Counted from the stretch's first letter, positions 1 to 10,272 are shown. The stretch is DNA of 64,000 bases from Rivularia sp. PCC 7116 (GCF_000316665.1 NC_019678.1:5704001-5768000), one strand, 5' to 3'. Numbers and translations are program-made. Notes: a model not told the origin generated them from the sequence alone.

Positions 1-361
1 GAACTAGATACCATTTGCCACCGAGTAATTCAAATACATTAGTTGCTAAAGATTGGGCTTCCATTCTCGAACCTTTGATGACTTGCATCACATTTTCAAC
101 TAGTACGACATAGGCAATATTTTCCCGAATTTCTATCGAAATAACATCTGTATTTATTTCAATATAAGGAGTATTTTGAAAAATTTTTACCCAAGAATTA
201 TAAACTTGCTTCCAGCTACGAAGTATATTCCATCCTGGGTGTACGCAAAGAACTCCAGTTCCTTGCGACCATATTTCACTCATTGCATTAATATCTTTCT
301 TCTCGAAGGCTCGATAGAAAGCTTCGTTTGCTGCTAATATTTCAGAACGCTGTTCGGTCAT
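1..361 (-). CDS. SnoaL-like (NTF2-fold, DUF4440-type) protein, 3' end outside window
   Basis: The reading frame opens at an ATG at 361 and stays open leftward to the window edge (about 120 residues), so the C-terminus is missing. The translation begins MTEQRSEILAANEAFYRAF and contains W-S-x-G-x-G-V-x-C-V-H-P-G-W, then an alternating strand region ending in a GG-K-W-Y motif. This pattern is typical of NTF2-fold SnoaL-like proteins, small cone-shaped proteins of varied function (cytosolic, often ligand-binding or isomerase-like). The gene follows the kinase remnant by 79 bp on the same strand, so they could share a transcript. The specific function is unknown. Confidence 0.7.
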   Translation of the reverse strand, partial: MTEQRSEILAANEAFYRAFEKKDINAMSEIWSQGTGVLCVHPGWNILRSWKQVYNSWVKIFQNTPYIEINTDVISIEIRENIAYVVLVENVMQVIKGSRMEAQSLATNVFELLGGKWYLV

Positions 362-440
362 TGTTAAATAGGGAATAGGGAGTAGGTAGTAGAGGTTTTA
401 TTAAGTACTATATTCAGGATATTGAAATTATTCACAATAA

Positions 441-1907
441 TTAATTGTTGCTTTTGACATCACCAATAGTTTGTAATAATTGCTTTGCAGTGTAGGGTTT
501 TGATAAAAAAGCTTTGATGCCAACTTCGGTAATTGTATTTACTTTGTCGTTGGAGATTAGTCCGCTGACAGCAATAATTTTTACTTGAGGATTAATTTTT
601 TGCAAAGTGCGGATTGTTGTTAATCCATCCATCATTGGCATGATAATATCCGTTAATACAACAGATATTTCATTTCTATGTTCGGCATATAAAGCAATTG
701 CCTCGATACCATCGCTGGCTGTGATTGCTTTATAATTATAGCTTTCTAATGATTTTTTTGTAATATCTCGAATAGAATCTTCGTCATCTACGACTAAAAT
801 TAATTCCCCTTCACCTAATGGGAAATCTCTTTCTACTTCTTCTTGAATTTCTTTTATTTCTTGTGCGGGTAAATATACCTGAAAATTACTTCCTTTGTTT
901 ATATGACTTTGTACATTAATAAATCCATTGTGACTGTTAACAATACCTAGTACTGTAGAAAGACCTAATCCCGTACCTTTTCCCAGTTCTTTAGTTGTAA
1001 AAAATGGCTCAAAAACTCTATCTAAAACTTCCGGAGAAATACCAATTCCCGTATCAGCAACGGAAATCATTATATAAGAACCAACTTTTGCATCGAGATG
1101 CATTTGGGCATAGTTTTCATCTACTATAAAATTGGCAGCACAAATAGATAATTTACCTCCGTTGGGCATGGCATCGCGAGCATTAACACATAAATTCATC
1201 ATCACTTGATGCAGTTGAGTTGCATCTCCTTTAATCATCCACAGATTTTGTGGTATTTCCTCCGATACTTGAATTGTTTTCGGGAATGTTTCTTTAATAA
1301 CTTGCTTGATTTCATTTATTAAAGGCTCTGGTTGCACTAAAGTGCGATCGCCTTCGATTCCACGGGTAAAAGATAATACTTGTTTAACTAAGTTTGCCCC
1401 GCGTTTGGCATTATTAATTAATATTGGTAAAAGCCGCTTGCTCCGCTCGTCTTGAAGCTGTGATTCTAATAATTGTGCTGTCATCAAAATCGGCGCTAGT
1501 ACGTTGTTTAAATCGTGAGCAATACCGCTAGATAACGTACCAATACTTTCCAATCTTTGAGCGCGAAGAAATTGCGATTCTAATAATTTTTTTTGGGTTA
1601 TATCAGTATTTACAACCAAAATTGATTGTGCTTTGCCTTCATACTCTTTTAATAACGTCCACCGGCTTTCAACGATAATTTCCCTGCCTTTTGTGGTTTG
1701 ATAAAGTTCGCCTTCCCAAGAACCATTTTTAATTAAAGTATTAATAGCTGACTTGATTGCTGATACTTTTTTCTCTTGCCAAATTTCCGCTGTTTTTTTA
1801 CCAATCGCTTCATCTTTTGGACATTGATAAAGACGTTCGGCTGCTTTATTCCAATATAAAATTTTGTTATCTAAATCGCGTACAAAAATAGCGCTGGATG
1901 AAATTTT
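441..1907 (-). pseudogene. Headless PAS-histidine kinase-receiver remnant
   Basis: Continuous coding similarity runs from about 1898 down to 441: a PAS domain (1620-1898), a HisKA box with SGIAHDLNN, a HATPase with N box NLCVNARDAMPNGG, G1 DTGIGIS and G2 GKGTGLGLS, and a C-terminal receiver with Asp in DIIMPMMDG. No ATG or GTG start exists in the PAS part; the first usable start is a TTG at 1619, which would drop the PAS domain. The frame is blocked by a TAA at 1914-1916. It is closely similar in order and wording to the C-terminal half of the intact kinase at 4964-7774. I infer a gene that lost its 5' end in a deletion that also truncated its neighbour. A short HisKA-HATPase-receiver protein from 1619 cannot be excluded. 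Confidence 0.75.
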
Positions 1908-4900
1908 AGAGCATTACTAATTAAGTTTTGTAGCAATTGACGCATTTGCACTGCGTCAGCTTTAATGTTGGGCAGTTTACCAACTTCTATTAGCGCGTTT
2001 GTCTGCGCTATGGGTATTTCGAGATCGGATAATACTTCTCGCACAATCTTTGCGAGACTTACCTCTACAAAAGGTTGTGCCCTGGTAGTTATCCTCGAAA
2101 GTGTAAGTAAATCTTCAATTAAAACTTGCATTCTTTCGGCTGCATTCTGCATTCGCCGTAGATAATCGTATCCCTTATCCGTCAAGGAATCTTGACAGGT
2201 AGCTTTTAAGCGATCGCCAAATGCTGTAATTTTACGTAATGGTTCTTGTAAATCGTGGGAAGCGATAAAGGCAAATTGTTGTAATTCTTCGTTAGAACGG
2301 GCTAATTCTTCTCGCTGACGGGTTTCTTGTTCTAACAGTTTGGCTTGCGAAACAGCTATACCAATTTGGTCGGCTAATTGTTTTAATAATTCGGTTTCCC
2401 ATTCAGTCCATTCACGGGGACGATCGCATTGATGAGCAATTAATAATCCCCAAAGTTGGTTTTGGACTATTACGGAAACTACGAGGTTAGATTTAACACA
2501 AAATCTCTCTAGTAATTTTACATGGCAAGGTTGAATGTTAGCTTTTTTAATATCGGTAATAGCGCTAATTCTGCCTTGGCGATATTTTTCCATGTAGTCA
2601 CTGCCGAAGCAGGGGTCATCAATATTTTGCCCGCAAACTACGGGTAAGCCGGGAACTACTGCTTCCTTAACAGCTTTCATGGAACCATCGGCTAATAATT
2701 GGACAATTAATACACGGTCGGCATTAAGTAATTTTTGCACTTCCGTAACGCTAGTTTGAAGAATTTCATCGATGCGTAAGGAAGTACGAATCTTGAGAGT
2801 TATGTCAGAAAACAACTGCGAGCGCAAGTTTTGCCGAATTAATTCTTCTTGTACCCGTTTGCGCTCGGTGATGTCCATCATCGCGCCAATCATCCTTACC
2901 GGTAAGCCTTTATCGTCGCGAACGACATAACCACGATCAAATATATGGGCATAAGAACCATCCGCTTTGAGAAAACGATATTCGTTTGCCCAAAATGGTT
3001 GAGCGCTGTGAACAACAGCATGAATATCGGCAAAAATTCTCCGCCTATCTTCTGGATGTACGTGTTCGTACCACCAGTCAGTATTGCATTCTACAGACTC
3101 TACGGAATAACCAAACAAAGTTTCTACCGAATTATTCCACCAAACAGTATCTGCAAGTAAGTTCCAATCCCAAACTGCATCGTTTGTTGCTCTGGCTAGT
3201 ATTTGAAAACGTTGTTCGCTTTGTCTTAGTTGTTCTTCTGCTAATTTACGCTCGGTAATATCTGTATGAGAACCCGCCATCCGCACTACATCCCCAGCAG
3301 AATTCCATAATGCTTGACCTCGTTCTAAAATCCATTTGTAACTCCCATCTTTACACTGGAGACGATGCTCGCTTATATAAAAAGGGGTTTTTTGCTCGAA
3401 ATGATTTTGAAGATTTTGTACTAGTAAGTCTATATCCGCAGGATGCACGCGGCTCATCCATAGATCTAAATCATTACCAATCTCTTCATCTTTATAACCA
3501 AGAATTTCTTTGGAGCGAGTGGAATGAAAAACCTGGCTAGTTTTAATATTCCAATCCCAAATACCGTCATTGGTACCTCTTATTGCCAACTGCCAGCGCT
3601 GTTCGCTTTCTCTGAGCGCGTCTTCCATGCGTTGACGTTCAATAGCTGTAGCTAAAATATTCGCAATTGCTTGTAAAAAAAAGATGTCATCTCTACTAAA
3701 ACTGCGTTTTTTAGTAGTATGCGCCCCCAAAATCCCAAAAGGACGGTCTTTTCCGTGAATAATTACCGATAATCCGCTAACTACGTTGTGATCGAGCAAT
3801 AATTGTGGTCCGCTAAACCGCGTTTCTTTTGTTAAATCTTCCACAATTACTGATTCTTGCGAAGTAATCGTATAGCCTGCTTGCGAGTTTTCAGCAGCAT
3901 TTACCGTTGCGGTTCCTACAAGCCCAGAATGCCAGCCAATACCCGAGCGCAGTAGAAACTCATTACTATCGGGTAATAATTCTAAAATTTTGCAGTATTC
4001 CACCTCAAGGGATTGAGCAATGGTAGTAACAGCTTGCTGCATCAAACTATTTAAATCCATCCGAGCTAGTGCTGCTTGAGAAATTTCTGCCACCAATGCT
4101 TGTTGACTAGCATGAGCTTCTAAAGCTTGCTGCGCCGTCTTACGGGCAGTGATATCCATATCAATCCCCGACATTCGCATTGCTCTGCCAGAAGCATTAC
4201 GAAAAACCAAACCTTGAGAAGCCAACCAGCGAATACTACCGTTGGGTAAAACCACGCGAAATTCAATGCTATATTCTCCTCCCTGCTCAATCGCACTTTG
4301 TATCGTTTGATTGACTAAATCTCTATCTTGAAGATGAACAAAACTAATAAAACTTTCATAAGTTTCATCAAAGCTTAAACCTGCTTCACCAAATAGCGCT
4401 TTGATAGTATCTGACCAAGTTACTTTATTACTAGCAATATTCCAATCCCAAATTCCCATATGGGCAGCTTCTAATGCAATTCTTAATTGCGCTTCTTGCC
4501 ATTGTGCTTGTTCGGTTTGCTGCCTTAATTTTTTCATGGTTCTGCGAGCTTCGAGCAGGCGTAGCATTCGTTGACGCAATATCAACCATTGAATTGGCTT
4601 AGTTATATAATCTGTCGCGCCGACTTCAAAAGCTTTTTCAACAGAACTTTGCTCGTAAAGAGCAGTAATCATTAATATCGGTATATCTTGTCCATCAGGA
4701 AGTTGACGCAAACGCTCGCAACAGCTAAAACCATCCATTTGCGGCATCAAAGCATCTAGCAGAACCATATCCGGTTTTAACTGAGTATATGCACTCAATG
4801 CTTCCTCTCCATTACCCGCTTGGGCAACCGAATATCCCGCCGATTTGAGTAATTCGCGCAACTGCATCCGCGTTAATTCATCGTCATCTACAACCAGAAT

Positions 4901-4912
4901 TAGATTAGTCAT
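1871..4912 (-). CDS. Hybrid sensor kinase truncated inside the ATPase domain
   Basis: The 1013-residue protein has an N-terminal receiver (phospho-acceptor Asp53 in LLDALMP), PAS (about 140-265), GAF (270-425), two PAS (430-690), a second GAF (695-860) and a HisKA box with ASHDLQEPLRK near residue 890. It ends just after the HATPase N box (NLISNALKFH) with eight unrelated residues and a stop. The D, F and G boxes are missing, so it should not bind ATP productively. The break coincides exactly with the start of the PAS frame of the following remnant. It may act only through its receiver and sensory domains or be a decaying pseudogene. It lies 51 bp downstream of the intact kinase on the same strand, suggesting co-transcription. 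Confidence 0.8.
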   Translation of the reverse strand: MTNLILVVDDDELTRMQLRELLKSAGYSVAQAGNGEEALSAYTQLKPDMVLLDALMPQMDGFSCCERLRQLPDGQDIPILMITALYEQSSVEKAFEVGATDYITKPIQWLILRQRMLRLLEARRTMKKLRQQTEQAQWQEAQLRIALEAAHMGIWDWNIASNKVTWSDTIKALFGEAGLSFDETYESFISFVHLQDRDLVNQTIQSAIEQGGEYSIEFRVVLPNGSIRWLASQGLVFRNASGRAMRMSGIDMDITARKTAQQALEAHASQQALVAEISQAALARMDLNSLMQQAVTTIAQSLEVEYCKILELLPDSNEFLLRSGIGWHSGLVGTATVNAAENSQAGYTITSQESVIVEDLTKETRFSGPQLLLDHNVVSGLSVIIHGKDRPFGILGAHTTKKRSFSRDDIFFLQAIANILATAIERQRMEDALRESEQRWQLAIRGTNDGIWDWNIKTSQVFHSTRSKEILGYKDEEIGNDLDLWMSRVHPADIDLLVQNLQNHFEQKTPFYISEHRLQCKDGSYKWILERGQALWNSAGDVVRMAGSHTDITERKLAEEQLRQSEQRFQILARATNDAVWDWNLLADTVWWNNSVETLFGYSVESVECNTDWWYEHVHPEDRRRIFADIHAVVHSAQPFWANEYRFLKADGSYAHIFDRGYVVRDDKGLPVRMIGAMMDITERKRVQEELIRQNLRSQLFSDITLKIRTSLRIDEILQTSVTEVQKLLNADRVLIVQLLADGSMKAVKEAVVPGLPVVCGQNIDDPCFGSDYMEKYRQGRISAITDIKKANIQPCHVKLLERFCVKSNLVVSVIVQNQLWGLLIAHQCDRPREWTEWETELLKQLADQIGIAVSQAKLLEQETRQREELARSNEELQQFAFIASHDLQEPLRKITAFGDRLKATCQDSLTDKGYDYLRRMQNAAERMQVLIEDLLTLSRITTRAQPFVEVSLAKIVREVLSDLEIPIAQTNALIEVGKLPNIKADAVQMRQLLQNLISNALKFHPALFLYAI

Positions 4913-4963
4913 GTTTTAGCTGCGAACACTTAACAGTTACCAATTATCAATTACCAATTTTCT

Positions 4964-7774
4964 TTATCTTAAAACTGAATGTAAAGCTGTTAACAACTCT
5001 CGTGCAGTATATGGTTTGGGTAAAAAAGCTGTATATTTAGAAGTCTTATCGAAAGGTACTTGTTCGCTTGTTGCTAATCCGCTAACAGCAATCATAGGTA
5101 AACAAGGATTTATTTTATACAATGTATTAATTGTCGCCGCACCATCCATAATAGGCATCATCATATCAATGATTGCCGCACTAATTTTATTTTTGTGTTG
5201 AGCATAAAGTGCTAATGCTTCAATTCCATCGTTAGCAGTCATTACTCTATAATTATGCTGTTCTAAAGAAGTAAAAGTAATATCTCTAACTGACGCTTCG
5301 TCATCAACCACTAAAATTAATTCTCCGTTTCCGAAAGGTGTTTCTAGATTTTTGATTTGTTGATTTGCATCGGTGTTAGCTGCTGGCAAATAAATTTGAA
5401 AATCCGTACCTTTACCTACAGTGCTAGACACGTTGATAAATCCATTATGACCTTTAATAATTCCTATGACTGTAGATAATCCCAATCCAGTACCTTTACC
5501 AAATTGTTTTGTTGTGAAAAATGGCTCAAAAATTCGATCTAATAATTTTTGAGGAATACCAACCCCCGTATCCGAAACATTGATCGCTACATAGGAGCCA
5601 ATTTGTGCTTCAAGATGCATTTGGGCATAATTATCATCAATTCCAATATTTTCGATAGAAATTTTTAATTTACCCCCGTCGGGCATAGCATCGCGAGCAT
5701 TCAAACATAAGTTTAATAATACTTGATGTAATTGCGTACTATCGCCCCATATTTGCCACAAACCTTCTGGAATTGACTCTTGAAACAAAATTGATTTCGG
5801 AAAAGTTGTTTCGACAATTTGCTTCATTTCCCAAACCAATTCTTGAACCGCAATTACAGTGCGATCGCCTTCTATTCCTCTAGCGAATGATAATACTTGT
5901 TTTACCAGATTAGCTCCGCGTTTAGCATTATTTTCTACAATGTCGAGCATAGAAATTTCTTGTTCGGTGCGATTTTTATTCTTTAGCAGCTGCGCTGACA
6001 TTAAAATCGGCGATAGCACATTATTCAAATCATGAGCAATACCGCTTGCTAGAGTTCCTATACTTTCCATGCGTTGAGCGCGTAAAAATTGCTTTTCTAA
6101 TTCTTTCTTCTGGGTAATATCCGTATCAACTGTTAAGATAGATTTAGGTTTTTGATGCTCGTCTTTAACTAAAGTCCAACGACTTTCAACAATAATTTCG
6201 TCACCAGATTTACCAACTTTTTTTAGTTCACCTTGCCAGGAACCATCCTGTAATACCGTACTATAAATATCTTGCTGCTGACTGCCTTCTTGTTCGGGTT
6301 GTAGAAGCTCATAAGCATTTTTACCAATGGCTTCTTGTTCCATCCAACCATAAATTCTTTCCGCGCTTTTATTCCACAGTAAAATTGTGTGAGATAAATC
6401 TCGCATGATAATAGCGTCCGTTGCAATATCTAATAATGCTGCTTGTTCTCGTAGTTGATGTTCGGTATGTTTGCGAGTTGTAATATTTTCAAACATATAT
6501 AGCCGTGCAAAATTTTCATTCGTTTGATTCAGAATTGCTCGCGAGAAACAGCGGATAGTCCGCCCATCTGGCAAGAAAATTTCATCCTCGCAAACACATT
6601 TTTCCGTAGGTTCGGGTTGGCATAATTTTATAAATGCACAAACTTCAGATGTCAATTTACGGCATTCTTCTACAATATTTTGATGTTGCAATGCGCCACA
6701 TTCTACTAGTTCTTTTAAATGCTCTATACCCCAGATTTCATAAAAACGTTGGTTTGCATACAAAATATTTCCAGTTTGATTTTCTACCACATAAAAAGCT
6801 AGCGGTGACACGGTTGTCATCGAACTTAAAAGTGTTTGTTTCCAACGTAATTTTACTTCTACTTCCCTGCGCTTGCTTATATCATCAACTAAATAAGCAA
6901 ATCTTTGATGTTCCGAGCAATTAACAATCGCTGAAACCTTAGCTTTAAGCCACCTGCTACCATCCTGATTATCAAAAGGATACTCAAAAGTTACAGAAGA
7001 TTGAGTACTTTCTGTTTGATGATAATAATCAATCCATTGATTAATCAAATGTGACGGAATTCCCATATCGCTAACAAAGCGATTTTCCATTGCTTCGGTT
7101 GTTAAACCTAAAAAATTCGCCGCCGCATTATTGCCAGAAATATGTAGAATATCATTTTCTCGCACTTCTACAATTCCCATCATCATCGGCGCATTATCAA
7201 AAAAACTTTTGATAATATTTTCGCTTTCATCTAAAGCTTCTTTTGCTTGTTCGTACTCCGTTTTAATACCAGCGAGCTTCTTAGAAGCAATTCGTATTTC
7301 TAATTGCTTGATTATTAAACGACTAATTGCTTGGAGTGACTCTATTTGTTCGGGAGTAATCGAACGCGGTACTGTATCTATAACGCATAAAGTCCCAATG
7401 ATTTGTTTGCTGTCAGATGCAACTAGTGGTATACCTGCATAAAATCTTACCTTTGGCTCTGAAACCACCACATGATTGTTCGCAAAGCGCTCTGAAGCTA
7501 AGGTATCGGGAATAATTAAAGTTTCACCAAGATTAACGCACAAAGAACCGAAGCCTATATCTCTTGACATTTCTGGCAAGCTCAATCCTATCTTCGCCTT
7601 AAACCACTGCCTATTCGCATCAACCAGATTAATCAAAGCAATTGGAGTTTGGGCAATTTGCTTTGCCAGAAATACTAAATCATCAAAAGCTTGTTCTGGC
7701 GAGCTATCAAGAATATCATACTCGTATAAAGCTTTTAATCTTAACGCCTCATTTTTTGAACCCGTCATATTCAT
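4964..7774 (-). CDS. GAF-PAS hybrid histidine kinase with C-terminal receiver
   Basis: The 936-residue cytoplasmic sensor kinase has an N-terminal GAF domain (about 20-165), three PAS regions (185-310, 310-435, 440-560), HisKA with SGIAHDLNN (His near 585), a complete HATPase (N box NLCLNARDAMPDGG, DTGVGIP, GKGTGLGLS) and a receiver (VVDDEAS, DMMMPIMDG). It has no membrane segments, so a soluble signal or partner protein is expected. The class with HDLNNVL in the H box is common in cyanobacteria and often acts in phosphorelays. All key residues are intact. It is first in a leftward kinase cluster. The ligand and the output regulator are not visible here. Confidence 0.9.
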   Translation of the reverse strand: MNMTGSKNEALRLKALYEYDILDSSPEQAFDDLVFLAKQIAQTPIALINLVDANRQWFKAKIGLSLPEMSRDIGFGSLCVNLGETLIIPDTLASERFANNHVVVSEPKVRFYAGIPLVASDSKQIIGTLCVIDTVPRSITPEQIESLQAISRLIIKQLEIRIASKKLAGIKTEYEQAKEALDESENIIKSFFDNAPMMMGIVEVRENDILHISGNNAAANFLGLTTEAMENRFVSDMGIPSHLINQWIDYYHQTESTQSSVTFEYPFDNQDGSRWLKAKVSAIVNCSEHQRFAYLVDDISKRREVEVKLRWKQTLLSSMTTVSPLAFYVVENQTGNILYANQRFYEIWGIEHLKELVECGALQHQNIVEECRKLTSEVCAFIKLCQPEPTEKCVCEDEIFLPDGRTIRCFSRAILNQTNENFARLYMFENITTRKHTEHQLREQAALLDIATDAIIMRDLSHTILLWNKSAERIYGWMEQEAIGKNAYELLQPEQEGSQQQDIYSTVLQDGSWQGELKKVGKSGDEIIVESRWTLVKDEHQKPKSILTVDTDITQKKELEKQFLRAQRMESIGTLASGIAHDLNNVLSPILMSAQLLKNKNRTEQEISMLDIVENNAKRGANLVKQVLSFARGIEGDRTVIAVQELVWEMKQIVETTFPKSILFQESIPEGLWQIWGDSTQLHQVLLNLCLNARDAMPDGGKLKISIENIGIDDNYAQMHLEAQIGSYVAINVSDTGVGIPQKLLDRIFEPFFTTKQFGKGTGLGLSTVIGIIKGHNGFINVSSTVGKGTDFQIYLPAANTDANQQIKNLETPFGNGELILVVDDEASVRDITFTSLEQHNYRVMTANDGIEALALYAQHKNKISAAIIDMMMPIMDGAATINTLYKINPCLPMIAVSGLATSEQVPFDKTSKYTAFLPKPYTARELLTALHSVLR

Positions 7775-8353
7775 TCAATACTTCCTGCTATTACTGAATT
7801 TCCTTTACATTCGGAAAAGTAAACTGCTATTCAAACTTCATTAATAGGGAAAGATTTTTATGGAGGTAGGACTTACGTACTCGTAACGAGAAATAAGGCT
7901 TTGCGATTATTACCTCGCTCTGCTAAGGCGCAGCAAACAATGATGTAAACAAGTAGTCAGTGCCTAAGCCCTCAGAGGAATTGTGACTCGTACTAATAAC
8001 AACCAGAATAAATTTCAAGCACGATAAATTTTTTCATTAAAAAGCGATTCTAATGATGCCTACCCAGCCAAAAATATTTTTATATAGTTTATCTACACAA
8101 GCTCGCCGACAATTTCCTCACATTTTTATAGTAATATGACTTAAACTCAATCGAAAATCATTGTAGTATTTAAGTATATCTACGCTATACATATAGATTG
8201 TAAATGCTTTGTGCTTTTTTTGCTATCAAATAATAATCAAATAATAATCGTAGGTCATTGATTAATAATTTTTAAATCTGTAAATTTATAATTTATGTCT
8301 ATATCGTGTCTCGAAATATAAGACAATACTTTTAGTTATCATCAAAAAATGTA
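7775..8353. other. Intergenic region between divergent kinase and moaE genes
   Basis: This 579-bp AT-rich spacer must hold the promoters of both the leftward kinase cluster and moaE. It contains a copy of the dispersed motif AGGACTTACG near 7867 and a GC-rich stretch with GCTAAGGCGCAGC near 7922. No open frame with a convincing protein and no clear regulator site was seen. Confidence 0.4.
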
Positions 8354-8842
8354 ATGAATTCGCTTCCTTCAACTACCTTAACTTCCATAGTTAAACCTAG
8401 AGCGGAAGACAACTTCGCTATTAATTTTGCTCCTCTTTCCCTTCCAGAAGTTTATAACTTAGCCGATCATCCAGCCAACGGTGCAATTGTAGTTATGAGT
8501 GGAACAGTTCGCAATCAAACCGATGGCGTACCAGTAATTTCCTTGGAATATCAAGCTTACGAACCAATGGCACTACGAGTGTTTTATCAAATCGCAGATG
8601 ATATTCGCAAAAAGTGGGCGGATACAAATCGCGTGGTAATTCATCATCGCACCGGACACTTACAAATCGGTGAAATTAGTGTTTTAGTTGCAGTAGGCTG
8701 CCCCCATCGTTCGGAAGCTTTCGATGCTTGTCGCTATGCTATTGATACTCTTAAGCATAATGCCCCTATTTGGAAAAAAGAACATAATCGCGACGGTTCG
8801 AGTAATTGGGTAAGTATTGGTGCTTGTGAAGTAGACGAATGA
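8354..8842 (+). CDS. moaE: Molybdopterin synthase catalytic subunit MoaE
   Basis: The 162-residue protein matches MoaE, the large subunit of molybdopterin synthase, which converts cyclic pyranopterin monophosphate to molybdopterin using thiocarboxylated MoaD in the cytoplasm. Visible hallmarks are SGTVRNQTDG, LEYQAYEPMA, HRTGHLQIGE, VGCPHRSEAF and the active-site lysine region APIWKKE followed by W near the C-terminus. Length is normal, with a roughly 20-residue N-terminal extension common in cyanobacteria. The start is an ATG after an AT-rich leader. No moaD or other molybdenum-cofactor gene is adjacent. The product would serve nitrate reductase and other molybdoenzymes. Confidence 0.93.
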   Translation: MNSLPSTTLTSIVKPRAEDNFAINFAPLSLPEVYNLADHPANGAIVVMSGTVRNQTDGVPVISLEYQAYEPMALRVFYQIADDIRKKWADTNRVVIHHRTGHLQIGEISVLVAVGCPHRSEAFDACRYAIDTLKHNAPIWKKEHNRDGSSNWVSIGACEVDE

Positions 8843-9014
8843 GTTGCTCGGGGCAAAGGGAGATAACTGCTAACTGATTCAAAAAAATTATTATTTCATT
8901 GTATTTATTAACAAAAATCCAATAATTATATTGAGCTTTGTTACTATGTATTACTTCTAAAGAATTATTCCTTTAGACTTGCTTTTGATAGAAAATTTTT
9001 TGTATAAACGCGCC

Positions 9015-9335
9015 ATGCATTCAGCAAATTTTATTTGTCATGATTTTTTTGTCATGCTTTCTTTTTTGGCTTGTATTACAGGTTTAATATTATTGTCAGC
9101 TAAAGAGCAGTTTGAAACCGAAATGCAGCAAACCGAAAAAATTCTTTTTAGAATGAGTTTTTCCTACTGGTTGGTGTATTGTGTTGCTTTCGGTATCGAG
9201 AAGATTTTTTTACCGAAGGGAGAAGCTGTGATAATGAGTTTGAGAATGACTACAGCTTTGTCATACTTCCTAACATTTTCTTGTATTCTGTGCTTGCCAT
9301 TGCACAAATTTGCCATGCGACAAATTCAAGATTAG
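9015..9335 (+). CDS. Small multi-pass membrane protein, unknown
   Basis: From the ATG at 9015 the frame gives about 106 residues with three hydrophobic stretches: FFVMLSFLACITGLILL, SYWLVYCVAFGIE and LSYFLTFSCILCLPL, separated by a short acidic/polar segment containing KEQFETEMQQTEK. It is likely an inner-membrane protein. A TTG at 8979 would add 12 residues; I prefer the ATG because it begins nearer the first hydrophobic segment. I do not recognise the family. It is flanked by moaE and the convergent DUF2103 gene. Confidence 0.5.
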   Translation: MHSANFICHDFFVMLSFLACITGLILLSAKEQFETEMQQTEKILFRMSFSYWLVYCVAFGIEKIFLPKGEAVIMSLRMTTALSYFLTFSCILCLPLHKFAMRQIQD

Positions 9336-9383
9336 ATCGTGAATAAAAATTAAAACTACTGCTCGGCAACTAACAATTAGCAA

Positions 9384-9683
9384 CTATTTTTTCATGGCAA
9401 CTAAAATAGCATCTTGTAGTTGATTCTGTTCTAAAGTTGTCAGGATAAATACTTCTTGAACGGTTTTACCGTGACGTGCGATAATTTTAAACCCACCTCT
9501 AATCGGAACCGATACTCGTAATTGCATATGAGGAGAGTGACCCCTTACACGACGGATTTCTCCTGGCGTTATAGTTTGAATACTATCTTGATTGCAGAGA
9601 CGTTCAAGAATCGGGATGAGACCGTTGATATGAGTAGAGTGATTCCAAACAAGTCTACCGGATTTCGAGGTGGGTTTAGCCAT
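9384..9683 (-). CDS. DUF2103 protein, partner gene of clpS
   Basis: This 99-residue protein (from the ATG at 9683, MAKPTSKSGR) contains NHSTHINGL and a conserved basic core GEIRRVRGHSP followed by GGFKIIARHGKTVQEVF. That fits DUF2103, a small cyanobacterial family proposed to bind metal or nucleic acid, with no established function. The start at 9683 lies 4 bp after the clpS stop, so the two genes are probably translated from one message. Upstream in-frame codons to 9701 overlap clpS and are not needed. Confidence 0.75.
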   Translation of the reverse strand: MAKPTSKSGRLVWNHSTHINGLIPILERLCNQDSIQTITPGEIRRVRGHSPHMQLRVSVPIRGGFKIIARHGKTVQEVFILTTLEQNQLQDAILVAMKK

Positions 9684-9687
9684 TTTT

Positions 9688-10014
9688 TTACGCCGCCTCA
9701 AGAGGAGCCATTGTCAAACCAGCTCTGCGTAATTGCTGGTGATATAGTTCGGCAGGTTCTTGAGGTCCTACCCAAACAATTGCTTGTCCCTCGTGATGTA
9801 TCTGATTGGTGAGTTCCCAAGCGCGATCGCTACTCATTCCGGGAATATATTTCATCAAACATTCGGCAACGTGTCCAAAAGTATTGAAGTCATCGTTAAG
9901 GACAATCACTTTAAAATTAGGATATGTTTTGCGCGTAACTTGACCAGAACGCTCTGGTGCTATAGTTGGTGCGTTAGCCATCCCATAATAATGACTTGAT
10001 ACTTTAGTAACCAT
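9688..10014 (-). CDS. clpS: ATP-dependent Clp protease adaptor ClpS
   Basis: The 108-residue protein carries the ClpS core: KVIVLNDDFNTFGHVAECL, the helix with W-E-L-T-N-Q-I-H-H-E-G and the loop AIVWVGPQEPAELYHQQL leading to RRAGL. ClpS binds the N-terminal domain of ClpC/ClpA and delivers N-end-rule substrates to ClpP. The ATG at 10014 has a purine-rich AAGGCGAG about six bases upstream; a second ATG at 9981 (MANAPTIAPERSG) gives a more usual N-terminus but lacks a visible ribosome site. It is followed closely by DUF2103. Confidence 0.92.
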   Translation of the reverse strand: MVTKVSSHYYGMANAPTIAPERSGQVTRKTYPNFKVIVLNDDFNTFGHVAECLMKYIPGMSSDRAWELTNQIHHEGQAIVWVGPQEPAELYHQQLRRAGLTMAPLEAA

Positions 10015-10228
10015 AAAAAACTCGCCTTATTATTTTCATAAAAATACATTCCAAATAATTAGTTTAATGCATTGTTAGCAATGAGTGGTTATCAGTTACC
10101 AATTATCAATTACCAATTTTTGACCCAGAGGATATAGATCGTCAACTATTATGCTAATAATCATCAGTTACTGCCTACCCCTAATTGGCGGCAATCTTCA
10201 TCGAAAATAGTAGCTGTTCGCCGGTAAA

Positions 10229-10251
10229 TGACGATCCACACCCTCCGGGTG
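10229..10251. repeat. Dispersed short repeat with CACCC-GGGTG hairpin
   Basis: TGACGATCCACACC at 10228-10241 runs into the small palindrome CACCCTCCGGGTG (10239-10251). The palindrome recurs at 33819-33831, and the GGTGTGGATCGTCA piece recurs inverted near 33743. It appears to be a dispersed intergenic repeat of unknown function. Confidence 0.5.
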
Positions 10252-10272
10252 AATAACTGGTAACTGCCTTAA

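Noticed and set aside
1890-1910. Programmed -1 frameshift joining the two kinase pieces
   Set aside because: CTA AAA TTT is not a good X XXY YYZ heptamer, no downstream stimulator was seen, and the fused chain would lack an ATP-binding domain after the first HisKA.
7131-7442. Plus-strand frame inside the intact kinase gene
   Set aside because: Antisense shadow of GAF/PAS coding sequence, Ser/Ile-rich and without motifs.
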